A stretch of DNA of 64,000 nucleotides from Methylomonas koyamae (GCF_006483455.1 NZ_PPPU01000007.1:1-64000), one strand, 5' to 3'; numbered from the stretch's first letter, positions 19,701-28,460 are shown. Notes: generated by a model from the letters alone, not told the origin. Translations and numbers: made by a program.

Positions 19701-20149
19701 GCCGGATTCAAATGCGGGCCACCCACATCGTCGATTGGGACCGCAAGGAGTTGGTGGTGCCGAATAAGACCTTCATTACCGACCAGCTGATCAACTGGAC
19801 CTTGTCCGATACCGTAACCCGGGTAGTGGTACCGGTCAGCGTGTCCTACGGCTCCGATATCGAGTTGGTGGAACAGATCCTGAGCGAAGCGGTAAAAAAC
19901 ACCGAACAAGTTCTGGCCGATCCGGAACCGGTGATCAGTTTCGTCGGTTTCGGCGAAAGCGCATTGGAATTCAAAGTCAATGTGTTCGTGCGCGAGCTGA
20001 GCGACCGCGCGGTCGCTACCCACAAATTGCATATTCAGATCTACGAAGCGTTACAGGCCCACCATATCGAAATCCCGTATCCGCAACGCGACGTGCATAT
20101 CCGGTCGGTCGCGAAAGGCGTGTTGAACGAGGGCGGTGCCAGTTATTAG
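16769..20149 (+). CDS. mscK: Mechanosensitive channel, MscK/KefA type
   Basis: A 1126-residue large member of the MscS superfamily, very close in length to E. coli MscK. It opens under membrane tension to release solutes on hypo-osmotic shock. A signal peptide ending near AFSA is followed by a long periplasmic part, residues about 30-480, rich in Glu, Gln, Lys and Leu and predicted coiled-coil. About ten membrane segments follow. The MscS core starts near residue 925 with the pore helix WLVAALSVGLGFGLQEIFANM, then the beta domain GDTVTVGDVTGRVSRIQMRATHI and VVPNKTFITDQLINWTLSD. Between two of the membrane helices lies a charged cytoplasmic insert around residues 770-800. It stands alone. Confidence 0.93.
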   Translation: MNFNFLLHSLFFLLMLLAGDAFSAAAAPATAIKAVTRADIQQRVQSIKDKQNLAEEIKNRILAAYRESDDNLSEAEAQDAQADSFKQALSLYPVVAKQIAGQIAEAENNLKNRKAEKLALFPTDELEQRLIIEKTRLSDLDAEISRIEAQIGELNSRPQLIREKIAEIKNKQASSLQEQQSLVARAADSLYEREARQIQLDTRIRLLNSSLKTLELENISSPLRLQVEKDRMHLASLQRELEALTIADLDNFLLDRRQQQIDKEQAELAQAEREAESKHPLIRAATKQNMQYNRKLQDINKNMEQYLLQKTEIDTRGKQLEKDFQSAEQKINLAGLSPALGNLLREQRRNVPQRKQFAHLNDDIQAQIALASLEMFKLDEAKKALADVNQVLLDQIGQLPAETDDAEKLRIRTELRMLLNDRKDLVMRLAASYNDYGRLLGDVDFSLQQMLGVADKFSAYLDQRLLWVPSAPVIDKHYLKDIISSLTWFLNPGNWLRVAADFAESIANYPMLALVGLGIVVLHWRFRLNLKLKLGRLLVKNPIGHSFGEILSGMGYLMLLSLYGGLLMAWIGGVLLLNARADFFSHAFAEGMVVTAVSLFVVQFFFRLFKPGGIAETLFHWPEHATSLLYGQMKWARFLLLPAIFIMSMTGSDLFSEHSYALGRSALIAMMLTFSYVFHRLTQPQTGLGRYFYQHSEGWVSRLRYVWYAIAVLTPLAIIGFAVAGYFQSALELEQKLIDSLRLVFFVSLFQALVLRWLRNTERRLALQNARQKRKQTEQAAAATGTEPAIPLEDELLDISKINQQGHKFLTTITGVLLVVGAWLIWSDILPAFSVFDQIVLWQHAQIVDGKEALQPITLINLLLCLLYIGLAFLFVGNFPTLVDLATAGKFAMTAGGRYALIQLVRYSLVSIAFLAVANELGGSWSQVQWLVAALSVGLGFGLQEIFANMVSGIILLFERPIRVGDTVTVGDVTGRVSRIQMRATHIVDWDRKELVVPNKTFITDQLINWTLSDTVTRVVVPVSVSYGSDIELVEQILSEAVKNTEQVLADPEPVISFVGFGESALEFKVNVFVRELSDRAVATHKLHIQIYEALQAHHIEIPYPQRDVHIRSVAKGVLNEGGASY

Positions 20150-20215
20150 CCGATTTCAATATCACTGGGTTCTGTAATAAAATGCACCCCTTTAAACCCA
20201 GTTTCGATTTTTAAC

Positions 20216-20674
20216 ATGCGTTGTCCGTTTTGCGCTGCACAAGACACGCGGGTGATCGACACCCGTCTGGCCGACGACGGCGACCAAGTCAAGCGTCGGC
20301 GGGAGTGCGTCGCCTGCAAAGAGCGCTTTACCACGTTCGAAGTGGTCGAATTGACCCTGCCGCGGATTATCAAACGTAGCGGCGCCCGGCAAAGTTTCGA
20401 CGAACAAAAACTGCGGGCCGGCATGCAACGGGCGCTGGAAAAACGGCCGGTGCAGGTCGATGCCGTCGAAGCCGCGTTGAGCCGGATCAAAAAGGCGCTG
20501 ACGGCTAAGGGTGAGCGGGAAATCCCGGCGCGCGAGCTGGGCGAGATGGTGATGAACGAACTGAAAGCGCTTGATCACGTGGCTTTCGTGCGTTTCGCCT
20601 CGGTTTACCGCAGTTTCCAGGATGTGTCCGATTTCACCGCAGTGATCGAAAATCTGCAGAAGCATGACGCCTAG
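20216..20674 (+). CDS. nrdR: Transcriptional repressor NrdR
   Basis: A 152-residue repressor of ribonucleotide reductase genes. The N-terminal zinc ribbon has CPFC at residues 3-6 and CVAC at 31-34, and the ATP-cone domain follows from about residue 49 ([18 protein letters not shown]), sensing dATP/ATP. Family-typical [16 protein letters not shown] is intact. The start is the ATG reading MRCPFC. The gene overlaps ribD by 11 bases, the standard arrangement nrdR-ribD. No NrdR box was identified in the window. Confidence 0.97.
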   Translation: MRCPFCAAQDTRVIDTRLADDGDQVKRRRECVACKERFTTFEVVELTLPRIIKRSGARQSFDEQKLRAGMQRALEKRPVQVDAVEAALSRIKKALTAKGEREIPARELGEMVMNELKALDHVAFVRFASVYRSFQDVSDFTAVIENLQKHDA

Positions 20675-21761
20675 CCAAGACGCCGCCTTTATGGCGCGGG
20701 CTTTGAAACTGGCGCAAAACGGCCTTTACACGACCGATCCCAATCCCCACGTCGGTTGCGTCTTGGTCAAACATGGCGAAATCATTGCCGAGGGTTGGAC
20801 CCAGCGCGCCGGTTACGCTCATGCCGAAGTCGACGCGTTGAGTCGGGCCGGTGACGCCCGCGGCGCCACGGCCTACGTCACGCTGGAACCTTGCAGTCAT
20901 CAAGGCAAGACCGGGCCCTGCACCGAGGCATTGATTGCAGCAGGTGTGACACGGGTGGTCGCCGCGATGCAAGATCCGAATCCGCTGGTATCGGGCCGTG
21001 GCTTGCAGCAGCTTGCCGCGGCCGGGGTCGAAGCGGTTTGCGGTGTGTTGCAAAGCGAAGCGGAAAATTTGAACCGCGGCTTTTTCAAACGGATGAGCCA
21101 AGGTTTGCCGTGGATTCGCAGCAAATTGGCCATGAGTCTGGACGGGCGCACGGCGATGGCTGGCGGAGAAAGCCAGTGGATCACCTCGCCGCTGTCTCGG
21201 CAGGATGTCCAACGTTGGCGAGCCGCCAGCAGTGCCGTTTTGACCGGAATCGACACGGTGTTGGCAGACGATCCTTCATTGAGCGCGCGAGTCGATTTCG
21301 ATGTGGTCCAGCCGGTGAAAGTGGTATTGGACAGTCATTTGCGCATGCCGCTCGCTGCGCGGATGTTGCAGGATTCTGCGGAAGTCTGGATCGTCACTTC
21401 CAGCAGCGATTCGGTAAAACGACAGCGTCTGCTGGATGCCGGCTACAAGGTGTTTCAGGTCGATGCGACAGCCGGGCGAACCGATTTGCACCAGGTGTGC
21501 AGATTGCTGGCAGAGCGGCAGATCAACACGGTCTGGATCGAGGCCGGCGCGACCTTGAACGGCGCTTTACTGAATAGCGGCCTGGTCGATGAGTGGTTGA
21601 TTTATATGGCGCCATGCGTTTTGGGCGACAGCGGACGCGGCCTGTTCCGGATGCCGGAGTTGCAGCGCCTGCAAGATAAGAAAAAACTTACTTTGGCGGA
21701 AGTGCGGCAAGTAGGCCCGGATTTACGGTTGCTGTACCGCCCGCAAACAATTTCCGATTAG
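20664..21761 (+). CDS. ribD: Bifunctional riboflavin deaminase/reductase
   Basis: A 365-residue two-domain enzyme of riboflavin synthesis. The N-terminal deaminase domain has the zinc site HAEVDAL near residue 50 and [12 protein letters not shown] near residue 75. The C-terminal reductase domain starts around residue 146 with [15 protein letters not shown] and includes [13 protein letters not shown] and [13 protein letters not shown]. Together they convert the GTP cyclohydrolase product to the reduced ribitylamino-pyrimidine. It overlaps nrdR and is followed after 11 bases by a small exported-protein gene rather than directly by ribE. Confidence 0.96.
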   Translation: MTPSQDAAFMARALKLAQNGLYTTDPNPHVGCVLVKHGEIIAEGWTQRAGYAHAEVDALSRAGDARGATAYVTLEPCSHQGKTGPCTEALIAAGVTRVVAAMQDPNPLVSGRGLQQLAAAGVEAVCGVLQSEAENLNRGFFKRMSQGLPWIRSKLAMSLDGRTAMAGGESQWITSPLSRQDVQRWRAASSAVLTGIDTVLADDPSLSARVDFDVVQPVKVVLDSHLRMPLAARMLQDSAEVWIVTSSSDSVKRQRLLDAGYKVFQVDATAGRTDLHQVCRLLAERQINTVWIEAGATLNGALLNSGLVDEWLIYMAPCVLGDSGRGLFRMPELQRLQDKKKLTLAEVRQVGPDLRLLYRPQTISD

Positions 21762-21772
21762 GGCTAGGCGTT

Positions 21773-22027
21773 ATGAGGACTGTCATCATTTTTACGTTGT
21801 CATTATCGTTGTTGCCGGGCTGGGCGGGCGCCGAGGACGACGAATCGAAAAGCTCGAAAACCGTTAAAATCGAAGGCGGCAAATACGTCGGTGAAGAGCG
21901 CGATATCGAAATTTACGATTATCATAGCGGCGTCTACCAATCGGTAACCGTTTACCGTAAACCGCACAAAACCGAAAAAACTCAGGACTCCGCTGCGCAG
22001 CCGGCGGAACAGCCGCAAAAACGTTGA
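21773..22027 (+). CDS. Small exported protein, unknown function
   Basis: I do not recognise this 84-residue protein. It has a clear signal peptide (MRTVIIF, hydrophobic core, cleavage after WAGA) and a short, highly charged mature part of about 64 residues with repeated Lys, Glu and Tyr, including the motif ERDIEIYDYHSGVYQSVTVY. The C-terminus is Gln/Pro/Ala-rich and probably disordered. It is embedded in the riboflavin operon between ribD and ribE, 11 bases after ribD and about 35 before the ribE ATG, so it is almost certainly co-transcribed. Nothing suggests a riboflavin role directly. Confidence 0.7.
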   Translation: MRTVIIFTLSLSLLPGWAGAEDDESKSSKTVKIEGGKYVGEERDIEIYDYHSGVYQSVTVYRKPHKTEKTQDSAAQPAEQPQKR

Positions 22028-22062
22028 CGGTCCAACATAACCCGAATCATCGAGCGAATATC

Positions 22063-22719
22063 ATGTTTACCGGAATTGTTTTAGCCGTCGGCCAAATCGC
22101 GGCCGTTCAACCCAGGGGCGGAGATTGCCGCTTGAGTATCGAAACCGGCAAACTGTCGCTGCGAGACTGCGCGCTCGGCGACAGCATTGCCGTCAACGGT
22201 GTCTGCCTGACCGCGGTCGAATTGGCCGAGCATCGCTTCAGTGCCGACGTATCTAACGAGACCTTGTCGCGCACGACCTTAAGCCAGGCCAAACCGGGTA
22301 TGCCGGTCAATCTGGAGTTGGCGCTGACTCCAAGCAGCCGGTTGGGCGGGCATATCGTCAGTGGCCATGTCGACGGTATCGGCCAAATTCTGGAAAAACG
22401 CGCGGACGGCCGTTCCTGGCGCTTCAAGTTTAAAGCGCCGGACCCACTGGCCAAATACATCGCCGAAAAAGGTTCGATTTGCATCGACGGCATCAGCCTG
22501 ACGGTCAACAGCGTCGACGGCGCCACCTTTGCCGTAAATATCGTGCCGCACACTTTGCAGGAAACCACGCTCGGCCAGGCCGAAGTCGGCGACCGGGTCA
22601 ATCTGGAAGTCGATCTGTTGGCCCGCTATCTGGAACGCCTGATGCAAGGCGATGCTGCGGCCCGCGGCCGGGGGACCATTACCGAGGCGCTACTTTACGA
22701 CGCAGGCTTTATCCAATGA
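22063..22719 (+). CDS. ribE: Riboflavin synthase alpha chain
   Basis: A 218-residue riboflavin synthase that dismutates two lumazine molecules to riboflavin. The two internally repeated lumazine-binding barrels are visible: [11 protein letters not shown] with [15 protein letters not shown] in the first, and [14 protein letters not shown] with [13 protein letters not shown] in the second. The frame is open upstream to a TTG at 22024, but the conserved start MFTGIV sets the ATG at 22063. The stop overlaps the next start by four bases. Confidence 0.96.
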   Translation: MFTGIVLAVGQIAAVQPRGGDCRLSIETGKLSLRDCALGDSIAVNGVCLTAVELAEHRFSADVSNETLSRTTLSQAKPGMPVNLELALTPSSRLGGHIVSGHVDGIGQILEKRADGRSWRFKFKAPDPLAKYIAEKGSICIDGISLTVNSVDGATFAVNIVPHTLQETTLGQAEVGDRVNLEVDLLARYLERLMQGDAAARGRGTITEALLYDAGFIQ

Positions 22720-23828
22720 ACAGCATAGAAGAAATCATCGGCGATCTGCGCCAAGGCAAGATGGTCATCATCATGGACGATGAAGACCGCGAGAACGAAG
22801 GCGATTTGTTGATGGCGGCCGAATTCGTCCGCCCGGAAGACATCAATTTCATGGCCAAGTACGGCCGCGGCCTGATTTGTTTGACCTTGACCCGCGAACG
22901 TTGCCAGCAACTGCGGCTGCCGCTGATGGTCAACGACAACCGCACCCCCTATACCACCAATTTCACCGTGTCGATCGAAGCGGCCGAGGGCGTTACCACC
23001 GGCATTTCTGCGGCGGACCGGGCGTTGACGGTGCAAGCCGCCGTTGCCAAACAGGCTCAGCCCAGCGATTTGGTCCAGCCGGGCCATATTTTTCCGCTGA
23101 TGGCTCAGGCCGGCGGCGTGCTGAACCGGGCCGGGCATACCGAAGCCGGTTGCGATCTGGCTCGCTTGGCCGGTGTCGAGCCGGCCGCGGTAATCGTCGA
23201 AATTCTGAACGACGACGGCTCTATGGCCCGCCGTCCCGACTTGGAGGCGTTTGCCGAACGCCATAATCTGAAAATCGGCACGATTGCCGATTTGATCCAT
23301 TACCGGATCAAGCACGAGAACACGTTGGAACGCATCAGCGAATGCGCCTATCCGACCGAGTTCGGCGATTTTCGGTTATATGCCTACCAGGATTGTAACG
23401 ACGACAACGTCCATCTGGCTTTGGTCATGGGCGATGTGGCCGGCGACGAGCCGGTTTTGGTGCGAGTGCATGCGCGTAACGTGATCGACGATTTGCTGTT
23501 CTCCAAACGCAGCGATTGCAGTCTGCCGGTGCGGGAGGCGTTGAAAAATATCGCCGAGGCCGGCCGCGGTGTGCTGGTGCTGATCCGGCAGAAAGAAAAC
23601 AACAAGGATCTGGTCGAATTGATCCATAGCTACCAAATGCAGGACCACGGCGTCAAACACAGTCGCGATCTCAGCGCCGACGCCGATTGGCGCACCACCG
23701 GCGCCGGCTCGCGGATTTTGTCCGATCTGGGTGTGCGCCGGCTCAAGGTGATGGGCGCGCAAAAAAAATACATCGGCTTGTCCGGTTTCGATCTGGAAGT
23801 GGTCGAACATATCGATGCCGGCAATTGA
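22716..23828 (+). CDS. ribB: DHBP synthase with degenerate GTP cyclohydrolase II domain
   Basis: A 370-residue RibBA-type fusion. The N-terminal 200 residues are 3,4-dihydroxy-2-butanone 4-phosphate synthase, with [11 protein letters not shown] near residue 21, TNFTVSIEA and the [12 protein letters not shown] motif near residue 142. The C-terminal half is related to GTP cyclohydrolase II ([36 protein letters not shown]), but the zinc-binding cysteines normally found as a C...RCDC set after VRVH are absent; the matching segment reads [10 protein letters not shown] with a single cysteine. Similar inactive fusions (RibBX) are known in proteobacteria. So the gene surely makes the four-carbon unit, and a separate active ribA is probably elsewhere. 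The start overlaps ribE by four bases. Confidence 0.93.
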   Translation: MNSIEEIIGDLRQGKMVIIMDDEDRENEGDLLMAAEFVRPEDINFMAKYGRGLICLTLTRERCQQLRLPLMVNDNRTPYTTNFTVSIEAAEGVTTGISAADRALTVQAAVAKQAQPSDLVQPGHIFPLMAQAGGVLNRAGHTEAGCDLARLAGVEPAAVIVEILNDDGSMARRPDLEAFAERHNLKIGTIADLIHYRIKHENTLERISECAYPTEFGDFRLYAYQDCNDDNVHLALVMGDVAGDEPVLVRVHARNVIDDLLFSKRSDCSLPVREALKNIAEAGRGVLVLIRQKENNKDLVELIHSYQMQDHGVKHSRDLSADADWRTTGAGSRILSDLGVRRLKVMGAQKKYIGLSGFDLEVVEHIDAGN

Positions 23829-23866
23829 CCGCAACAACCTCAATCTCTCACTCATCAGGTAAATAC

Positions 23867-24355
23867 ATGGCAACAGTCACTACCGTAGAAGGCAATTTCT
23901 CCGCGCAAGGCGGCAAGTTTTGTCTCGTCTCTTCGCGCTTCAACAGCTTTATCGTCGAACAATTGGAAGGCGGCGCGATCGATGCATTGGTCCGCCACGG
24001 TGCCGACCGCAACGATATTACGCTGGTCAAGGCGCCGGGCGCCTTCGAATTGCCGATGGTGGTGCAACGCATCGCCGCCAGTAAAAAGTACGATGCGATC
24101 ATCGCCTTGGGCGCTGTGATTCGCGGCGGCACGCCGCACTTCGAATACGTGGCCGGCGAATGCGTCAAAGGCATTGCTCAAGTCGCATTGCAACACGATA
24201 TTCCGGTTGCATTCGGTGTGTTGACGGTCGACAGCATCGAGCAGGCGATCGAACGTGCCGGCACCAAGGCCGGCAACAAAGGCGCCGAGGCCGCTCTGTC
24301 CGCGATCGAAATGGTCAGCCTGTTCAAGGCCCTGAACGCCAACCAGGGCAATTAA
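23867..24355 (+). CDS. ribH: 6,7-dimethyl-8-ribityllumazine synthase
   Basis: A 162-residue lumazine synthase that condenses the RibD pathway product with the butanone phosphate from RibB. Characteristic segments are [26 protein letters not shown], the phosphate-binding [17 protein letters not shown] and [15 protein letters not shown]. The frame is open further upstream inside ribB, but the ATG at 23867 begins the family-typical N-terminus and has suitable spacing. Its stop codon TAA shares one base with the nusB ATG. Confidence 0.96.
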   Translation: MATVTTVEGNFSAQGGKFCLVSSRFNSFIVEQLEGGAIDALVRHGADRNDITLVKAPGAFELPMVVQRIAASKKYDAIIALGAVIRGGTPHFEYVAGECVKGIAQVALQHDIPVAFGVLTVDSIEQAIERAGTKAGNKGAEAALSAIEMVSLFKALNANQGN

Positions 24356-24801
24356 TGAGCCAGGCAAAAACCAACGCCAGAAAATGTGCGGTGCAGGCCT
24401 TGTACCAATGGCAGATGTCGGGCGACAGTCTGACCCGGATCGAGACTTATTTTCTGGAAGAAGAACATTTGAAAGGCGCCCAGAAAACTTATTTCAGCGA
24501 ACTGTTCCACGGCGTGCCGAAACAACTGGACGTGATCGACGCCGCGTTGGCCGAATTCGTCGACCGGCCAGTGGAGAAAATCGATCCGGTGGAGCGGGCG
24601 ATTCTGCGCATCGGTGCCTATGAATTGATCAACCGTCTGGAAACCCCGTACAAGGTCATCATCAACGAGGGCGTCAATCTGGCCAAGGATTTCGGCGCCG
24701 ACGGCAGCCACAAATACGTCAACGGTATTCTGGATAAAGTGGCACAGAAGCAGCGGGCAATGGAAATCGCCGCCAAACAACGCCATAAAACCGGCGACTG
24801 A
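24355..24801 (+). CDS. nusB: Transcription antitermination factor NusB
   Basis: A 148-residue all-helical RNA-binding protein that, with NusE (S10), binds boxA RNA and supports antitermination in rRNA operons. Typical segments are ARKCAVQALYQWQMSG, ILRIGAYELINRLETPYKVIINEGVNLAK and KYVNGILDKVAQ. The start at 24355 overlaps the ribH stop by one base, replacing a longer frame that opens inside ribH. It in turn overlaps thiL by one base. The ribH-nusB-thiL order is conserved in gammaproteobacteria. Confidence 0.96.
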   Translation: MSQAKTNARKCAVQALYQWQMSGDSLTRIETYFLEEEHLKGAQKTYFSELFHGVPKQLDVIDAALAEFVDRPVEKIDPVERAILRIGAYELINRLETPYKVIINEGVNLAKDFGADGSHKYVNGILDKVAQKQRAMEIAAKQRHKTGD

Positions 24802-25736
24802 TGGCGCTGGGCGAATTCGACCTGATCCGGCGCTTCTTTGCCGGATCGGCGCTGCAACATCCGTTCAATCAACTCGGCATCGGCGACGATTGCGCCTTGC
24901 TGAATCTGCCGGACACCTACCAGATCGCCGTGACCGCCGACACCATGGTCGAAAAAGTGCATTTTTTTGCCGATGTCGATCCGAATGCCTTGGGGCACAA
25001 AGTCTTGGCGGTAAACCTCAGCGATTTGGCGGCGATGGGCGCGGAGCCGTTCGCGGTGACGCTGGCGTTGACCTTGCCGCAAGTCGACGAATCCTGGTTG
25101 CAAGCTTTTGCCGATGGTTTTCTGGCCCTGGCTCGGCAATGTCGGGTGGATCTGGTCGGTGGCGACACCACCTCCGGACCGCTGAGCTTGACGGTACAGG
25201 CCATGGGTGCAGTGCCGCTCGGCCAGGCCTTGTTGCGTTCCGGCGCCAGGCCCGGCGACTTGATTTTCGTCAGCGGCCCCATCGGCGATGCCGGCTTGGG
25301 ACTCAAGATCAAACAAGGTTTGCCGGTCTTCGATAACGAACAACCTTTGCAAAGGTTCGACCGGCCGCTACCGCGAATCGAGACCGGTCTGGCGTTGCGC
25401 GGCGTCGCCAGCGCCTGCATCGATATTTCCGACGGCTTGGCTGCCGACCTGGGCCATATTCTGCAGCAAAGCGGCGTCGGTGCGGTGCTCGATTGGGACA
25501 AACTGCCGTTGTCGACTGCGGTGGGCGAGTATATCGCAACCAGTTCGGATTGGACGTTGCCCTTGAGCGCTGGTGACGACTATGAACTGTGCTTCACGGT
25601 GCCGGCGCCATTGGCGGCAAAGGTACCGGCCGGTTGCCACTGCGTCGGCGTCGTCGAGGTCGAGTCCGGTTTACGCATCCGCCGGGCAGGGCGTATCGAA
25701 AACATTCCAGCCAGGGGTTATCAACACTTTGCTTAG
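24801..25736 (+). CDS. thiL: Thiamine-monophosphate kinase
   Basis: A 311-residue PurM-like ATP-dependent kinase that makes thiamine diphosphate from thiamine monophosphate. N-terminal GEFDLIRRFF, the metal/ATP site GIGDDCALL, TADTMVEKVHF, the AVNLSDLAAMGAEP block and VGGDTTSGPLSLTV are all present, as are DISDGLAADLGHI and SAGDDYELCFT in the second domain. It begins in a TGATG overlap with nusB and its end overlaps the probable pgpA start. Confidence 0.96.
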   Translation: MALGEFDLIRRFFAGSALQHPFNQLGIGDDCALLNLPDTYQIAVTADTMVEKVHFFADVDPNALGHKVLAVNLSDLAAMGAEPFAVTLALTLPQVDESWLQAFADGFLALARQCRVDLVGGDTTSGPLSLTVQAMGAVPLGQALLRSGARPGDLIFVSGPIGDAGLGLKIKQGLPVFDNEQPLQRFDRPLPRIETGLALRGVASACIDISDGLAADLGHILQQSGVGAVLDWDKLPLSTAVGEYIATSSDWTLPLSAGDDYELCFTVPAPLAAKVPAGCHCVGVVEVESGLRIRRAGRIENIPARGYQHFA

Positions 25737-26217
25737 AGAATATTACGGTAACAGCCGGTTAAGCCCCCGGCAAATCCTCAGCGACCCGGTGTTGTTTTTG
25801 GCGTTCGGTTTCGGCTCCGGCCTTTCCAAGTTCATGCCGGGCACGTTCGGTACTGCCGCCGCGATTCCGCTGTATCTGTTATTGGTCCAAACCGGCAGCG
25901 TCGTTTATAGCTTGGCGACGCTGGTAGCAATCGTCGCTGGAGTGGCGATTTGCCGCCGCGCCGCGGACAAACTGCAAGTACATGATTTCGGCGGCATCGT
26001 CTGGGACGAAATCGCCGGTTTCTTGGTGACCATGCTCGGTGTTGCTTTATCCTGGCAGAGTTTGTTGGCCGGATTCGTCCTGTTCAGGCTGTTGGATATC
26101 CTGAAACCTTGGCCGATCAAATGGTTCGATCGAAACGTCGACGGCGGTCTCGGTATCATGCTTGACGATATCGCCGCCGGCGCGATTGCCTGTCTGATTT
26201 TACATTACTGGTTTTAG
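25729..26217 (+). CDS. pgpA: Phosphatidylglycerophosphatase A
   Basis: A 162-residue inner-membrane phosphatase that converts phosphatidylglycerophosphate to phosphatidylglycerol. The family pattern FGFGSGLSKFMPGTFGTAAAIPL, DFGGIVWDEIAGFLV and FRLLDILKPWPI with the acidic active-site residues is clear, with about four membrane segments. There is no ATG near the expected N-terminus. The TTG at 25729 is preferred: it gives a length close to E. coli PgpA, overlaps thiL by eight bases and has AGGGG upstream at 25713. The frame is open far into thiL, which is a shadow. It ends the riboflavin/thiamine operon. Confidence 0.9.
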   Translation: MLREYYGNSRLSPRQILSDPVLFLAFGFGSGLSKFMPGTFGTAAAIPLYLLLVQTGSVVYSLATLVAIVAGVAICRRAADKLQVHDFGGIVWDEIAGFLVTMLGVALSWQSLLAGFVLFRLLDILKPWPIKWFDRNVDGGLGIMLDDIAAGAIACLILHYWF

Positions 26218-26410
26218 TGCGTTTTCTGGCTGCCGCCCGCTGCAATAGCCGCACGCGCTAACTACCCTCCCTGCGGACGGTTGACCCTTAGCCCTTGCCA
26301 ATCTAGAATCCAAAATCGCGGCCAGTCATAAGAGCGAGCCGCGGCTACCATCGGCTGCGCGAGCGAGCTATCGAACGCATGGTCAACAACAAAAATAACG
26401 AGGGGAAATT

Positions 26411-27226
26411 ATGAATTCGAAGTTAGTATTTGCGGCGACTGTCGCCGCCCTGTTGAATACGGGTAACGCATTCGCAGATTGGGATTTTGGCGGCAAAGGT
26501 ATTGGCGCAGCTTGTAAAGGCTTGCCCAGCCACGCTGCGTTAAAAGCTGCATTGAATCAGGCCGTCAGCACCGAAAGCAGCGGTTTGAATCTGCATATGT
26601 GGGCCACTATCGTCAACCGAGACGGTGTAGTTTGTGCCGTGGCTTATTCCGGTGGCAACCGAGCCGCGCAATGGCCTGCCAGTCGGGTGATTTCGGCCCA
26701 AAAAGCCAATACCGCCAATTCCTTGAGCCTGGATTCTACCTCGGCTTCGGCCGGCTCGGGCAGACAGTTGGGGCTGGCGTTGTCCACCGCAAATTTATAC
26801 TCTGCGGTGCAGCCTGGTGGTAGTCTGTTTGGACTACAGGAAAGTAATCCGGTGAATGCGGAAGTGGCTTATGGCGGTAACTCAGGCCTTTACGGCACGC
26901 CGGTCGACCCGATGGTCGGCAGAAAAATCGGCGGTGTCAATGTGTTTGGCGGCGGTCTTGGTTTATATGCGACCGGACAAGCCTTGATTGGCGGTATCGG
27001 TTTGAGCGGCGACACATCGTGTGCCGACCACAATATCGCTTGGCGAGTCAGAAATAATTTAGGTTTGGATCACCTTCAGGGCGTAAACGGCGTCAGCGGC
27101 GATGGGCAGCGCCCGGATAATATCGTTTACGACATCGGGGCCGACGGTAAGAGCGCCGGTGGCTTTGGTCATCCGACTTGTATAAACGTCTCTAACCCTT
27201 CGGAATTGCCGGCAGTCATTCCATAG
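26411..27226 (+). CDS. Exported GlcG/HbpS-family protein
   Basis: A 271-residue protein with a signal peptide cleaved near NAFA-DW, followed by a GlcG/HbpS (DUF336-type) domain. The core is recognisable from HAALKAALNQAV through MWATIVNRDGVVCAVAYSGG to WPASRVISAQKANTANSLS, and a glycine-rich second half with GGVNVFGGGLGLY. Exported HbpS proteins bind heme and protect against oxidative stress in actinobacteria; many proteobacterial homologues have no assigned role. Cysteines near residue 35, in VVCAV, in TSCADHN and in HPTCINVS could form disulfides. The gene has its own GAGGGG ribosome binding site and a hairpin after it, so it is probably monocistronic. Confidence 0.8.
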   Translation: MNSKLVFAATVAALLNTGNAFADWDFGGKGIGAACKGLPSHAALKAALNQAVSTESSGLNLHMWATIVNRDGVVCAVAYSGGNRAAQWPASRVISAQKANTANSLSLDSTSASAGSGRQLGLALSTANLYSAVQPGGSLFGLQESNPVNAEVAYGGNSGLYGTPVDPMVGRKIGGVNVFGGGLGLYATGQALIGGIGLSGDTSCADHNIAWRVRNNLGLDHLQGVNGVSGDGQRPDNIVYDIGADGKSAGGFGHPTCINVSNPSELPAVIP

Positions 27227-27283
27227 GGGGGATCCCAGCCAGAAATGGTTACGGGCCTATAGCGGTCAATCGCATGGGCCGTG

Positions 27284-27309
27284 AAGGTGCCGTGGAAAGC
27301 GGCACCTTT
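27284..27309. terminator. Hairpin between the GlcG-like gene and the glycan island
   Basis: A perfect nine-pair inverted repeat AAGGTGCCG/CGGCACCTT with a seven-base loop lies between two genes that converge here. A short T run follows on the plus strand, so it fits best as terminator of the GlcG-like gene; it may also stop the minus-strand operon. Confidence 0.7.
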
Positions 27310-27461
27310 CTTACATCCCGGAAATGGTTTCGGTATTGGTTTGGTCTGGTTTTTTTTGCTCAATATACATTCCGGCAATCCGGTTCATTTTGCTATTGAA
27401 GTAAAAACCAGCCGATTGTGGTCGCGAAAGCTGGGCGACCAAAATCCAGGGTATAAATGTT

Positions 27462-28430
27462 TTAGTGATTGGCCTGTTTTCTAAACGCGCCAATAAAATT
27501 TAAATAAATACCGGACGGTAACCAAGCGGGAATAATATATTTCAGATCAGTAGGTTTAAACTGGCCGGATATAAAAGCTTTTCTAAATAATATTTGGGCT
27601 CCGCCCAATTCGCCGGCCCAGTATAATTCATACGCTTGATATAAAATCTGCTCATAAATCAATTTATTGCAGTTCTGCTTCCCAATGGATTTTTCGATGC
27701 GTGGAAAGTCTTTTAAAAAGGCTTTTTGTACGCCAAGATGATTCAATATTGCGCGCAAGCGATTACGGGTAATCTGTTCGCCTTGTTTATGGTGATAGTA
27801 AGAAAGAACTTCCGGAACCCGGACAATTTTGCCGAATAACGCGATTCTCAACCACATGTCAAAATCCTCTGCGGTAAACCAGGCATCGTTAAAACCTTTG
27901 ACGCGGTCTATCTCTTGTTTGCGGGCAATGACGGCGTGGATCGGCCAAGGGCAGCTTTTTAACAGAATACTCGCCTTATCAGACGTTTCGTAGTCCGGCG
28001 GAATATAGGGCTTGCAGCGGTCAGCTGCTAAGCCGATATTCTGCCAGCCGCAATAGGCAAGTTTGCAATCTGGATTTTGTTCTAGGCAGCCGAGAAGTTT
28101 TTCTAAAAACTCCGGGTGCCAAGTGTCATCGGAGTCTAGAAAAGCAATAAATTGGCCAGAGGCCGCTTGAATTCCGACGTTACGACTTTGCGCCGGGCCG
28201 GAGTTGGATTTGAATATCGACTTAATATTGGGATAAGTAGCTTCCAATTCGTTGATGACTTGTCTGGAGTTATCTGTTGAGCCGTCGTCAACGATAATTA
28301 ACTCGAAATTCTTAAAAGTTTGGTTGTAAACGGAAGCAACGGAGTTTTTGATCGTGAGAGCCGAGTTGAAACATGGCATTACTATGGAGACAAAAGTATC
28401 CCCTGTTTTTGAGTTGTTATTTACTGCCAC
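27462..28430 (-). CDS. Family 2 glycosyltransferase
   Basis: A 322-residue GT-A glycosyltransferase. The nucleotide-sugar domain begins SIVMPCFNSALTIKNSVASV, continues with LIIVDDGSTDNS and the DxD-type FIAFLDSDDTWHPEF near residue 98. The probable catalytic acid sits in WFTAEDFDMWLRIAL. The C-terminal third is helical and not assigned. The acceptor and donor cannot be read. It is the last gene of the minus-strand polysaccharide operon and AT-richer than the core genome. Confidence 0.88.
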   Translation of the reverse strand: MAVNNNSKTGDTFVSIVMPCFNSALTIKNSVASVYNQTFKNFELIIVDDGSTDNSRQVINELEATYPNIKSIFKSNSGPAQSRNVGIQAASGQFIAFLDSDDTWHPEFLEKLLGCLEQNPDCKLAYCGWQNIGLAADRCKPYIPPDYETSDKASILLKSCPWPIHAVIARKQEIDRVKGFNDAWFTAEDFDMWLRIALFGKIVRVPEVLSYYHHKQGEQITRNRLRAILNHLGVQKAFLKDFPRIEKSIGKQNCNKLIYEQILYQAYELYWAGELGGAQILFRKAFISGQFKPTDLKYIIPAWLPSGIYLNFIGAFRKQANH

Positions 28431-28460
28431 GGCGTTTAACTCGGCAACTCTATAACTTGA

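Noticed and set aside
19031-20032. A 333-codon minus-strand frame inside mscK
   Set aside because: Antisense to the conserved MscS pore region; the protein has no recognisable domain.
22020-22070. FMN riboswitch near ribE
   Set aside because: The space between the small exported protein gene and ribE is only about 35 bases and contains no RFN-like set of stems.
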